DNA of 64,000 nt, taken from Trichobilharzia regenti. Lineage: Eukaryota > Platyhelminthes > Trematoda > Strigeidida > Schistosomatidae. The stretch's first letter is position 1. Every line of letters begins with the position of its first letter. The notes beneath the pieces were generated by a model. The model was not told where the DNA came from. It saw only the letters and a program-made list of their open reading frames with translations, and made no database searches. The position numbers and the translations under genes were made by a program. The stretch spans positions 53,883,267 to 53,947,266 of the forward strand of contig OX235270.1 in the NCBI GenBank assembly GCA_944472135.2, read 5' to 3'. Of the stretch, positions 1-12,400 are shown one piece after another.

Positions 1-25
1 AAACTAACGCCGTTCCGTCAGAAAC

Positions 26-346
26 TGTCAGTCACGTCTCGTAAACCGTTAATGCCCAGCTCTTGCTACGCTGCGACTCACGCTGTTCCTCGAAGCTTCT
101 CAGAAACGCTTAGTACGAACGGACGCAAAAACCAGAACCCAGTTTGGCGACTCGAAAATTCTTTATTCTACCACCAACATATAGCCAATATTACAACTAA
201 GGTTTCTGACGGTTGTCTCCTGACCTCTTTCTGAACAGCGACCGATGAGACGAAGACTGGCTGATTGACGCTTCCGCGAAAATTGGGGAAGTTGGGTTTG
301 AGCAAACAACCATGAATTGATCGTTCAATCTTCAGCTACATTGACA
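26..346 (-). mobile_element. Solo-like LTR, family G, copy 1
   Basis: One of three copies of a roughly 360-bp repeat (the others are at 59093 and 61624). On the - strand it begins TGTCAATGTAG or a close variant, and it ends with a CA dinucleotide, as retroviral-type LTRs do. Orientation is inferred from the third copy, which has a purine-rich tract directly before its TGTCAATG end. This copy lacks about 37 bp near its middle that the other two share. No internal coding region adjoins it, so it is read as a solo or orphan LTR. It is not named to a known family. Confidence 0.6.
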
Positions 347-368
347 GACAGTGTTAAGTCCAGTATAG

Positions 369-1775
369 TTAGACCTGGACATTGACACTAAGCCTGTTTG
401 ACAAAAGGCCTCTAGGTACATAGTCTAAAGCAGATGTATGATCAATGAACATACAACGGACATACTTGGCCCCTTTTTCCAAGGTGGATACAATGTTGTG
501 ATGAAACACAGCAGCAGCGTCCAAAGTACATCTACCCTGTTTGTAAGCAAACTGCTTTGGATCATTTGAGAAGCCTAGGTAGGGAGCAAGTTTTAGTAAC
601 AATAATTTCTCCATAAGTTTCAAAAAAGGAGAGGTTATGGCAGTAGGTCCAAACTTTACACTAATTCGAGAACCATTCTTGGGTATAGGGATGATTTGAA
701 TATCTTTCCACAGAGGAGGTACGACATTACTAGAAAAAGAAGTATTGAAAATGTTTGTAAGTGGTTTACTTAAAATATCAGCACATTTCCTTAGGACACT
801 GGCAGGTATACCATCAGGGCCTAGACTCTGGGAGGGTCTAAGAGATTTTAAACATTTAAGTACGTCAGAATTATTGAAACTCTGAAAGTCACTGGTAACA
901 TTATTAATTACATTGAAGTTAAAAGGGACATAAGGAGGGCGGATAGAAGATCTATTAAGAGTATTTACATCAATAGAAGGGGCATAAATATTATGCTCAC
1001 CGCAACCTGTAATTTCCCTGAAAAGCTTACACATGTTACCCGGAGTTTTACAAGACAATATTCTTTGTCTATAAGTATAATTTAGCGTCACTAATAAACA
1101 CTAAACCCAGTGTTTTATCAAGTCGAGTAGGAAATTTAGCAATATTGACATTACCTAATGATTCAAGATAAGAAACATCGCAGAAATTGAAATCTCCTGT
1201 GACAATTGATAAAGAGTTTTCGAGGCGTGTGACGGCGAAATCAGATAGATCCTAGGCGGGACAGCCAGGAGTAATATAAGTGTTCGAGATGAAGGCGTAT
1301 TTAAATTTTGATAAGTTTCGGACGAACATTTGACTGCTGTACAATCAATAAAGTCACTAGAGAAAAAACATACGTTATTTGAAGGGGACCATTTAGAATG
1401 AATGAAAGTTGCAGCACCTCCACCTCTTTTCTTTCTGGAGCATAGCCGATCTTGTCTAAACAATATAAAACCATTTAGAGAAACCAGGTTGTCATCATAA
1501 AGTTCATGGAGCCATGTTTCTTGTAATGTAACTATCGCCGTACTGTGATAAGTATCAGATGATAAGAGAGACTGGAGATGCATAATTTTGTTGGGAAGTG
1601 AACGGCGGTTTGGACTGACAATAACAGGAGTAGGTGTGCGATATAAAGTTGTCTGTTTGAGAGCACGTTGCCAACCACCGTGATGTTTTCTCTTAGTCTT
1701 ATTAGATGAATGAAAGTCATATGGTTTGAAACGTTTAATGAATCCATTACTATATTTGATACGATTTGTGATCAT
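369..1775 (-). mobile_element. Broken CR1/jockey-type LINE (family Z, copy 1): endonuclease and RT fragments
   Basis: Two - strand frames form the remains of one LINE ORF2. The upstream part (1155-1775) has an apurinic-type endonuclease signature (QETWL, then GGGAATFIHS). The downstream part (369-1091) is reverse transcriptase, with [18 protein letters not shown] and [13 protein letters not shown], and it aligns closely with the better preserved copy at 35928-37682. The frame changes between 1091 and 1155. The RT stops just after the motif-A region (FIDHTSALD), so the YADD core is missing. The element is a dead, 3'-truncated copy abutting the LTR remnant at 26-346. Clade assignment rests on remembered family motifs. 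Confidence 0.8.
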
Positions 1776-1816
1776 ATTTTGTTAGCATCAAAAATGAAAA
1801 CATGATATTATTAATA

Positions 1817-3348
1817 CTATTGTCCCCTTGGGTTCCTAGTGGAACATAGGGCTTCACCTGAACGTCTCCACTTCCTTCTGTCTTCTGCTGTGCTTTTCAC
1901 CTGCATCCATGTTAGCCCATACTCTTTCAACTCCTCTTCACACGATCTCCTCCATGTCATTCTTGCACTGACGTCCAACTCGCCGCTTCCCCTTCGGGTT
2001 CCACTCGAGCAGTGGCCTGACGCGCGCGCGATTTCACCCAGCAGCGGCCTCCTCAGCCAGTGTCCAATCCATCTCCACCTTCTCCTGCATATTTGTTGAG
2101 CGATTGGTTCTTGTTTTGTTTCTTCCCATAGTATCTTGTTGGTGATTCTTTCCGGCACGGCCATCTGATCTTCAGTATAGAGCCAGCGAAGACAGTTGTT
2201 GATAAAGGTCTGCAACAGGCTGTTGGAAATATTCTTTGTGACCCGCCCGCCAAGTTTCTGATCCGTATACAAGAACTGACTGACTTGACGTTTGTATTGA
2301 AAATCCGACCGAATTTTGTTGTTGATTCTGGCTGAGTGACGAAGATTTCCGGATTGGTTTCAGGTTGGTGAATGTGTTTCTCGCCTTCCCGATTCTCGAT
2401 TTGACATCCTCGTCCGTTCCGACTGCCTGTAGTTGAGACAATGCTCCCTAGATAAGTGAATGAAGTAATCTCTTTCAAATCCCTCCCGTTGATGGTGATC
2501 GGGGCTGGATGTTGTTGCTGTTGTTGTTATTGTTGGCTGGTTATTTTCATAACCTCCGTCTTGTCTATGTTCACCTGCAGTCCTGTCTTCGCCGGCTGCT
2601 TCTCCGACCAGTTTGTCGGTTTTCGCTTGTAAGTCTTCGATTGTGTGTGACATCAAACATAATTCATCCGCGAAATCCAGGTCTTCTAGGTTCTTCACGT
2701 CGGTCCAGGATATCCCTGTCTTCTCGTTTCCCACTGTCTGACGCATAATCCAGTCAGTCCACCACAATTAGGAATATCATTGGTGATAGTAAGCACCCTT
2801 GTCTGACTCCTGTGTTTACTCCAAACGCCTTGCTGAGTTTTCCGTTGTGGATCACTTGGCAGGTGCCGTTGTAGTACAGCTGTTGAATAAGGTTGATGAA
2901 TATTTGGGGTACGCCATAGTACTCGAGTAATTTCCAAATTACTTCACGATCAACGCTATCAAAGGCCTTCTCAAAGTCTATAAAGTTGACGTAGAGGTTT
3001 GATTGCCATTCCATGCTTTGTTCGATGATGATGCGTAGAGTTGCAATTTGGTCAGTACATGACTTGCCTTTCCTGAATCCAGCTTGTTCTGGTCGGAGTT
3101 CTGTCTCCAGTGCGTCATTTAATCTCTCCAGGATGATGCGAATCAGGATTTTACTTGGCGTCGATAGGAGCATGATTCCTCGCTAGTTCTTGCAGAGTGA
3201 GGCGTAAGTCGCCCTTCTTTGATAGTTTCACGAGGTAACTTTTCCTCCAGTCAGTAGGCACCTTTCCCTCCTTCCAGACCTTTTGCAACAATAGAGTCAG
3301 TATATCTGCTGTAGTCCCTGGGTTCGCTTTCAGTGCTTCAAAAGACAT
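1817..3348 (-). mobile_element. RTE-like LINE (family X, copy 1), 5'-truncated and frameshifted
   Basis: Overlapping - strand frames give one degraded RT. In coding order: WKEGKVPTDWRKSYLVKLSK at 3151-3348; [36 protein letters not shown] and TGVRQGCLLSPM at 2754-3173; LDFADELCLMSH at 2360-2767, where the usual F/YADD is FADE, so the second catalytic aspartate is lost; and the RTE-type C-terminal domain (RRRWRWIGHWLRR) at 1817-2272. Several frameshifts separate these parts. The 3' end reads GAAGCCCTATGTTCCACTAG and then a short AT-rich tail. The 5' part with the endonuclease is absent. Confidence 0.85.
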
Positions 3349-4606
3349 GATGCGTTAGGTTCAATATGAAGATGTACGTAAAGGTAACCGAGGTATCAAA
3401 CAGGCCGACAAAGTTGTGTTTCGAAACTAGTTGATAAATATTCTGTATTGATTAGGGTCACCACCATAAAACATAACATAGACCCTTAGCGTGCACATAT
3501 TTCTGACAATGTAGCTAGGAGATTCCTTCAAGCCTGACACAAACTCGTCTCGCAGTCTTACTGATAAGCTCAGAACTGAACTGTGTGAAATCCTCCTTTA
3601 CTTCTATGTTTCTGGTTAGTTAATTCCCATATGGTTAACTAGGTGAAAAAGCCGTATCTGTATAACGGATACTCCAAAAACCATGCGGACGAACACAGGC
3701 ATCTTTAACCCTCACTTCATCAATGGTTTTAGTCGAAGAATTGAGTGAGACGAAATCGTCTGGCAGGAGTTTGTCCGATTATCACTCCGTTATGCGTCAT
3801 CCGGGAGTGTGGTGGAATACTGTTCCTTCGGAAGAACATTCCAGCTTAATAATACAAAATAATCCAGAAGAATTCTTCGATTGCCCAAGTGAAGTTGCAG
3901 GAATCTTAGAGTGGTATCAATCAAAATGAAGAAATCAACGGTCTAACAGATTAGATAATAACAGATTGACTGCTTAGCCAAACTGATTTGGGGAACATTG
4001 TTACAGACACCTCAAGAACAGCATTTCGAATAGACGCACTCACATTCTTCGGCCAAAATCCAAAACGAAACCAAATGTTTACAAATAGACTTGACCCAAT
4101 CAAAATCTAAACCAAATGGTAAAGAATAAGATTGTATCGAAAACATGCTGTTGAAAGAATTCGGGATGATTGTTGTATTGAACATAACGCATTAGATAGG
4201 CATGGTAAAAATTTCGAATATGGGTTTGTTGGGTATCGGAACACCAAGAACACAATTTCTGAGCACAGAATCACTCACAGTCAACAAAAATGTGCTTTCA
4301 AGCAGAAATGTACAACGGTCAAATGAACCCAAAACTGCACAATTAACAAAAAGTTTATCATCCGACATGGTGAAAAATGGAGTCAATAAACGTAATAGGC
4401 ATTAAGAAGCAACAATAATATATATAATTGATGTGGATTATTTGGTGTATAATAGGACATAAAGAAATTCAATAAGTGTATATAAAAAAATAAGGAAAAA
4501 TAATGATACCAAAATAAGTGCTTTGATAGCTAGAGTATCAGGAGAGTGAGACAAAAGAGGATGAACGTTTTAGTTCTCCTGACATATATTCTAATGAAAA
4601 TGTCTA
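3349..4606. other. Non-coding stretch upstream of DNAI2, with one possible exon
   Basis: AT-rich sequence with no recognised repeat apart from the frame listed at 3723-3929. No RNA gene or promoter motif was identified. Confidence 0.4.
3723..3929 (+). CDS. Possible terminal exon of an unrecognised gene
   Basis: A 68-codon frame starts at an ATG and ends at a normal stop. A possible 3' splice site (GGTTTTAG) lies at 3725-3732, just inside it. The translation is polar and ends in NPEEFFDCPSEVAGILEWYQ, which reads more like a real protein than the surrounding AT-rich frames. No family is recognised and no upstream exon was found. It could equally be chance. No function is proposed. Confidence 0.15.
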   Translation: MVLVEELSETKSSGRSLSDYHSVMRHPGVWWNTVPSEEHSSLIIQNNPEEFFDCPSEVAGILEWYQSK

Positions 4607-4800
4607 GTGCGTCGGTGGTACAGTGGCTAGGACTCTCGCCAACCATGGACATGGTCCGGGGTTCGATCACCTGCCGACACAGACCTGAAATCTATGGTCG
4701 GCCAACAAAATTTGGGCTATCGATATCACATGCTAAAAATTCCATACCTGTACAGTGTGGAATCAACCCGTAATCAAATTAAAAACAAAAAAAATAAAAT
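4607..4800 (+). mobile_element. tRNA-headed SINE, subfamily A, copy 1
   Basis: The head begins GTGCGTCGGTGGTACAGTGG (polymerase III A-box-like) and carries GGGGTTCGATCACC (B-box-like) about 40 bp later. The body then reads ATCTATGGTCGGCC and has a tail with AAAATTCCATACCTGTAC and TGGAATCAA before an A-rich end. The same order occurs at 14442 and, inverted, at 22092-22250. It resembles the Sm-alpha SINE type of schistosomes; the name was not checked. Confidence 0.85.
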
Positions 4801-5713
4801 ACATATCGAAGAATAATCCAAAGGTATTCTACGAAAATATAAACCAAATTGCAGAAATTGTATGTTAGGCCACAAAAGTGGGAAAACTTGGTTTTCTGTC
4901 AACCCGAACTGGAAATAGTGAGTGCTCGGCAGAACCGATCTCAGAAATTAAACGTTAGGGTGCCGCGCAGATCACTCTTGAGGATAGAAACTTGTAGTGG
5001 ACCAAATGGTCAAGTTCGTTTGTACGCCAAATAAAAAGGACAAAACAAACATATATATGTAGAAGGGTATTCAGTCCACATAAATTATTGCACACATAAA
5101 ATGCAGTTATTCCAAAAGTTACAGTTGTCCCAAAATACTCAAATATAGACGTACAGAATGATAGGGATGGAACAGTCCTAATCTCGGGTATACGGATGCT
5201 CACTACACGTAAGTCATGCCAAAGGCCGGAGGGCACTAACGGAGAGAAAAGTGGATTTGAGCGAAAGATCCTAATTTGGATGTGCTGATCAGGTACGAGG
5301 CAGAGTTGGCTGGCAGATGTGGTAAGCGAGAAGCTTGAGAGGAGGTGGGGATATACTTTATCGCGCTTTAAATTTATCTCGGTGAATGGTGAACGTACAA
5401 TTTGATATTTTCCGGCCATCACAGACCAAACCGAAATAAATCCAAAGTGTCAGAAATAAACCCGACCAAATCCGAAATTGGCTAGATGGCTGCAAATGGA
5501 ATCATACTGGTAACAAAATGTTGAAGAACTGCAAGATAATCGTTCTTCACACATGAGGTTATCCGGTTTCCAAACAAAAATAGTACGGTAGTGGATTCCA
5601 GAATTACTTTGCAGATTATAAAATGTCATTTCAAACAAGAAATATGCGAGGGTCCAGTGCAGCACAAACGGTATAATTAACACAAGATACGAAATGGTTC
5701 ATGAAATAAAACT
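4801..5713. other. Non-coding stretch, unassigned
   Basis: No recognised gene or repeat. A 155-codon frame on the - strand (4955-5422) has no recognisable domain and is not called as a gene. Confidence 0.4.
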
Positions 5714-5950
5714 TTAGTGTTTAAAGCTGGAAACACTAGACCTAACAGGCAGAATGCCTTTGTTTGCAGGATTCCGGTGAGCTGTAATACTGTAAGTGGT
5801 GATTCCGTTGTCTTTAGGCCGACGATAGCTAGGAGTGAAAAGACTCAGTTTCTTCAGCCTTTCATCATATAATTTTCTCCGGAGACCGATCACGTCTTTC
5901 GTCCTTGAACCCCTTTCAAAAAATTGTGTCTGCCGAAGTGGCCGAGGCAA
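5714..5950 (-). pseudogene. Short remnant of a LINE RT C-terminus
   Basis: The - strand frame contains YDERLKKLSLFTPSYRRPKD followed by NGITTYSI. This matches the common C-terminal phrase of CR1/jockey-like RT proteins (a YEERL..L.L..L.YRR.RGD...TY pattern). It is a scrap of about 80 codons without catalytic motifs. It lies 165 bp upstream of the DNAI2 start codon, on the opposite strand. Confidence 0.5.
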
Positions 5951-6115
5951 ATTGATAAGAATGACCGGGTAAAAACTATCTCTTCATCGAGAATCAAGAG
6001 AAAAGAAATCAAATTCCTTCCATTGCTTCATGATAAGGATGTTGGACATTGGAATCTTACACTAAAAATTTGAGTTGGTTACCGTTGGTGTTGCTTATTC
6101 GCGACTATTTGAAAT

Positions 6116-6460
6116 ATGGAAATTAGCTATGTGTACGCCAAAAGGCGATCGGAATTCGGAAGACAGTGCAACTTCAGTGACAAAAATGCAGAACTGTTAG
6201 TTGAAATACTGCCAGATGTTGACGTGTCACATAAGTTTGTCGAAATGAATCCTATCGACAAGGGTGTTCAGTCATCGCAAGAAATGTCTGAACACGAAGC
6301 CAACACTGAAAGATATCGTTCGGAATCTCGAGGGATGAACCATACAGAAGGTGGTTGGCCAAAGGATGTCAATGCACAGGAACCTGACCAGGTTATAAGG
6401 TATCGGAAGAAGGTTGAAAAAGATGAGTTGTATATTGCAACTGTTCATAAACTTGGAAAC
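6116..6460 (+). CDS. DNAI2: DNAI2 exon 1 (residues 1-115)
   Basis: It encodes the conserved N-terminal region before the WD repeats. It ends at AAACTTGGAAAC followed by donor GTAAGT, in phase 0. Reading on would hit a TGA within eight codons, so the splice is needed. Confidence 0.95.
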
Positions 6461-9400
6461 GTAAGTCTCACATTATGGTGACAGTATCGTAGATTATGGA
6501 GCACTGCATTAAGCAAAACAATGCACTGAATATTTATGAAAATTATTTCGAAGATTTCGATGTGAACACTTCCGAAGACCCTCCATCCGCTAAGACTATA
6601 ACCGTTTTAAAGTGAGATGATGGTTTATGTAAAGCCTTTTCAATCTAGAGATATGAACGACCCAAAAAGAAGCATTGCACACATATCTTGGTATCCTGAC
6701 GGTCCGACAAAGTTGGCTGTCGCCTACTGCAACACTGAATTTAAGTCAGTTTCTGGAAGCACCTCGAACGAGTCATACATATGGGACGTCAACAATCCCA
6801 ACAGACCTGAACTTACACTTAAAACAGCCTCTCCGCTGGTCTGCATTGAGTATAACCCTAAAGACTCCCACACACTAATTGGTGGCTGTTATAACGGACA
6901 ACTTTGTAAGTAGCCAATCGAATTTTAATTTCTCTTACCCTCTAGCATTGTGGGATAGACGCAGGGGCTCCAACCCTGTTGAAGTCTCACCGATTGAACA
7001 TAGTCACAGAGATCCCGCCTGGAAAGTGATTTGGATACAATCTAAAACTGGAACTGAATGCTTTTCTACGGGTACTGATGGTCAAGTTTTCTGGTGGGAT
7101 GTCAGGAAAATGTCTGAACCCATGGAGTTTCTTTATCTCGATCCCACGAAGAAACAAGACTTTTCGTGTGCCCAAGGAGCTTATGTATTGGAGTACGAGT
7201 CCACCATACCCACAAAGTTCATGGCTGGTACTGAACAAGTAAGTCACTAGGTTTTGGGTACGTTCGTTATTATTTCCATCCCATTCTGATTCTGGCACTC
7301 CAGGTAGCCAAAGAAAGTTCGGTGCTTCTGATTTATCTCATGTGTTTCAGTTGTAAATTTGCCTCAGAATAAATGATCAGAATATTTTACACAAAATACT
7401 GAGGAAACGAATTACAGTATTATTTATGAATTTAAACAAGCATTCTCAATATATCAACTTAAGGGAAACCTTTCCGCTCTCGTAAGAATCTGCTATGACT
7501 GGCCGATTGGCCACATTTAGTTACGTTTGCGGCATCCAACAGAGCTGTTATAATGTCAACACGACCTCATAGGGCGGCTGACTTCCATATACTTCTCGTG
7601 TTAATGGAACATTAAGTCGAAAAACCCATGGTTCATATCGAGACCATTAAATTCAGTCTCCCAAGGTGACATCATTTATTGAAAGTCGATCTTTAGCGTC
7701 TGCATGGTTAGAACCTTTTCATACAGTATGGCAACGCCGCTGCATACTGGGAGATAGGAATTCACTTGTAGAACAGCAGCCAATCATATGTAACCTCAGT
7801 ACTGTTTGAGGACAATACAGAATGGTTTTTTTCTGTCTCCCCCTTTCTCTCTCTAGTGTACTATTTGTGCATAGTTTCGTTTCATATTAGTGACCACCTG
7901 TTGTGGTTAATGGGAGAGGGTGCAAATTAACTATCTTGATGTTGCGTATTTTTCTAAGGTTTGCTGCCCTAAAATATGCGCTATCCAATTCTTCTGACAT
8001 CCACTACTTTTTAGTAAACCTTGATGTTACCTACTAGTCAGTACTCACTATCACAGAATCTTACTCATTCGTCAGTATTGGAGTTGGATGTTGAATATGA
8101 TGAGGGGAGTTTATTAGGACTAGACTAAATAAAGCCAATAGTTTTCACACTTGTCACCAAGCATTCGAAGACTTTCAGTGGAGTATTTCTGAAGCAAAAT
8201 AACTGTGCTAACCAAATGCAGAGTTTAACGCCGGTAATTTATGAAGCCGTAGATCGGTTTTCAAATTATCCACTTGTGAATTTGAATATATAGAGAGCAC
8301 GGCTATCAATTCCAATTATCTTCAGAAGAATTTTGAAGTGTCGCTTTATTGCATATGGTAAATTTATGTTTGTCATCTGAATAACCTGTAAGATGGAATG
8401 TCAATCAATTTAACATAAAATCGTCAGAATCATGTGAAAATTTCTAGAAATCCTGTGTATAGCAAATATAAGTCTGGTGATATATTCAAATTTTAGATTA
8501 CTTGTGTTGCTTTACAGCTTCAACTCTCCAGTTACAAGTTGTTAGCATTAATTCTAGGTTATGGATGGTTGTTTGTTGCGACTGATGTGTTTTTACTCAT
8601 TAAAAGGGAGAAGACTGACTCTAAGTACTTCCCGTCAACTGCCTCTTGTCAGTTAAAATCAAATACTTTATGCGACTTTTCACATCATGCTGTGTCTACA
8701 ACTTTTTGTGGGAGTATATCAGTATAAAGGAAATGTGTTCTATCCTTGGAAAGAATGTGTTCTCAAATAGCTATGAAATTGTTTTGTTATTCTCTTAGTG
8801 TTGACTGTCAGTGGAATGAAGTCCTATGTACCAGTACTTGATGGTGGTCGCATTGAGACTCAAATCCATTGTTTGTTTAATCCAAGTGGGCAAAACTGGA
8901 AAATAGATACATCAACATCCAGTCGTAAGCGCTTATTTATGATTGGTTACCAACTGAATACACAATTTTAGTCGGAGATGAAGATTGTGCTGTTCGGAGT
9001 TAATCCCACACATTTAAAGTTGTTTATGAGGCAAATAGTGTATTTCTTCCCTTATCTAACTTTGAATACTTGGCCTAAGATAACTAGTAGCAGTGTGACA
9101 TCACCTCACACCACTCGTATTTTGAATACCGTAATTAAAAACGCAAGTTTACTTGATCATTGCTCTCTATCAATAAAACCCATGTTACTCACTCTGTCTT
9201 GCAAAATCCGGAGTCTCCCAGACCAATCTTAATCCAGATTTGATTATTTCAAATGCTCAAACATCATTCATTGAGCTACTTAACAAAAATGAACTGCATC
9301 ACTTTAAGGGGATACAAAGTAAGAAATTAACATCCAACACAGGTACCTCACCATCATATCACTCCTCTTATGGGTCATAATTTTGTGTGTCCCTCACAGG

Positions 9401-12400
9401 TAGCCTATTACTAGAAGTACAGTACGGTTATCCAAAGCTTTGAAAGGTAGATTCATTTTATAATCGTGGTCCCAAGAAATTTAAAAATACTCCACAAAAC
9501 GAACTTCTGTTATGATTCGATTAAGCTAAAATCTTGCGGTTAAGATTTAACCGGTAAATGATTGGGTTTTATTAATTTGGATTGCTAACAAAGAGTCTAT
9601 AAAGTGCATCTTGTGTCACCTGTGTGCTAGCTGTGGTTTTCAATAATCAGTAAAGAGACTAACTTGACTTTGAGAAATGAACCCAGCTGTTTATCGACTG
9701 CTATGTACCATTTGCAAACTATCAGTTTATGTTTACTGAACACTTTACAGTCCCACATCTTTCACTTAGGTTCAGATTGTTTCATAAGTTAAAACAAAGT
9801 GGATCGTTTTACTCTGATGCTTGAAAATGTGTCAGTTTCCGGCAGTAATACAGATGCAAGTTAATAAAAAGAAAAAGGTTTAATGAAAGAAACGTTTCTG
9901 GCTTTCAGGGGATTATCATCTCTTGTAACCGGAAAGGCAAGACACCTGCAGAAAAAATTGTTGCTGCCTATCCTGGACACATTGGACCAGTTTACGCATT
10001 GCAGAGAAATCCATTTTTCCCAAAGAACTTCCTTAGTATTGGTGACTGGACTGCTCGAATATGGTCGGAGGATATTCGAGATTCTGCTATAATGTGGACG
10101 GCCAACCATGACTATGGTCTTTCTGATGGATGTTGGAGTCCTGTTCGACCAGCTGTATTTTTCACTACTTGTCTGGACGGAACGTTAAGCGTTTGGGACA
10201 TTATATTCAAGCAAGAAGCACCGGCTCTCAATATTCAGGTACGTTGATTTTTAATTCTGGTTAAAAATATGTGAATAATGTTCTGTAAATGAAAATTTCA
10301 GCAGCTGAAACTATCCAATAGTCAATAAGGCTAAAATTAACAGTCTGAGAATAAATAAACTAGTGACATTTTTTGCTCACTCACTGCTAACTTCATTTCA
10401 CTCGATTCCTATCCCACTCATAGAAACAAACAATGTTATCGGTGTTAGCACATTAGTTGCTGCTACAGACACAAATTCAAGATGTTGTTGACTAACTTTC
10501 ATGTTTTATTCTTTTTCGATTAAAACTAAGCGGTGCTAATAACGTTTAAGATGTAAAACTTGTAGTCCTCCCACATTTCCAGACTTTATTTAGCAAACTA
10601 TGATTATGTGTCTCTCACTTCCCTTCTTCTTCATCTCTATTCCTTATAACAAATCTAATGATTTGAGGTCTGCTAAACTAGACTACTGCGTAGTAGTTAT
10701 CGATTATTTATTTAAAGATAAACTTGGAACCACATAAGTACAAAGTGATGCGCCACACAAAATACTGGAGCACCGATATAGGCGAAAATATATTGAAACA
10801 ATTGGGGAGTAAAAGAAAGAAACATCCAGGCATACTTATCTACTGAATTTAAAGGGGTGTTCAAAATTGCATACCATTTTCTGTAGAGTAAGAAGGTGGA
10901 AAACTGGAGCGTATTCGTCACCAATTCTGATGACAACTCCTATGTGACTTGTCGGAGTTCGTCCATACGATTGCGAGTGAATGAACGATTGCAGATGTCC
11001 ACTTCAAATAACTGAACTGCGGATATGAAAACTGACTTAGGAAATTCGGAAAATCATGACTGTCCATCATAGAGTAAATTTATTTGACAGAAGCACTCAG
11101 TGATACAGTACTATTTATTATTATTTATATGTCAGTAAATGATACTGTATCACTGAGTGCTCTGTGATGGAATTACACTCTAACATAGTGCTCACGTTCT
11201 ATTCTTATAAACAATGGCTGTCAACTTTTGGCATATATCGGCTTCAGAATCTTCAAATAACCGAATGGGAGACGAACCTATTTTGACCATCATGAATTAC
11301 GAGTACTCAGATCCTCACTTCGCTCCACTAATTTAGATACGGGAACCGGTTTCCTAATACAATTATCTGCCTTGATTTGCTCAAATGGGCAGTATCTGTA
11401 TCCTCGCAAAATATGGCGCGACATTTCAATGAAAGGTTTTTAAAGGTTGACGGATATTAAAGGTTTGACGTGATATCTCGTTCAACAACTTCTAATTAAT
11501 TTATTCTCGCGTACCAAAGACAAAGCAAAAGCCAATAATTGATCGTCCAAACCAAGAGATGTATTTACGAACCAAAACCAGCCGTTAGACGAACGCTTAG
11601 CTAGCTAGTGATCGTGCACGTTACACGACGGGTACCAAATGGCGGGGATGCTTGACCGGAAGCCTTCAGCTAAACAAGTCGACTTAAACAGTGGTGGTCA
11701 GCATCCAATGAGTGATTGCTGTGGTCAATAATTTTGGGGAATTATTTACCGCTACAGCTCACTCCCCCCTAGTGGGGTCGTGAGGACCCTAAGACAGAAC
11801 CAGCCGGAAGTAAAAAAACTCGATGGTTCCCTTTCGGGTGAAAAAAATCTTCCGAGCGGCTTGGTCTTATGCCTACTGGTTTGTCTGCCTATGCTAATGG
11901 GGTGTTTGTACATAGCTTCCTGGTGTTGTTCGTTGGATTCCGTGCTTCGTTTGTTTCCCGTCCAGTGCCCGTCGCACCTGGAAAAGAAAACAAGAACGCT
12001 AAGAACCATGTCGAGGAAAATGTACGAAATGAGCTTTTTGGTTAAAAAAAATTGTGTGCATTTACTATACAGTAAAATAATGCTAAGTTCAGAACATCGA
12101 AAAAAAATACATCTAATTAATTTTTTTGTGTATGTTACATGAACTGTTGAGAAAAAAATTTTTTGTGTTCGGTGGTACTGTATATAAAAAAAATTATACG
12201 TCAAAAAAAATAGTTAGTACCACAAACGAGTGAGTTGCGTGAATCACACGACTTCGTTAAGTCAAATAAGTGTGCAAATGTTCTGGGAACCTTACGGTGC
12301 GTCCAGAACGGTTTTTCTTAGGAGGCTCAACCTTAGTAGCCAGTGGGCGAATGCCCTTGCAGTCAATAGTGTGACCCAGGAAGTCGAGTGAGTCAACACC

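Noticed and set aside
4955..5422. 155-codon - strand frame as a gene
   Set aside because: No recognisable domain and no supporting splice structure; composition looks like chance.
11752..12204. Frames between pol and the 3' LTR as an env-like gene
   Set aside because: Low-complexity translation without a signal peptide or conserved motif; overlaps the purine tract.
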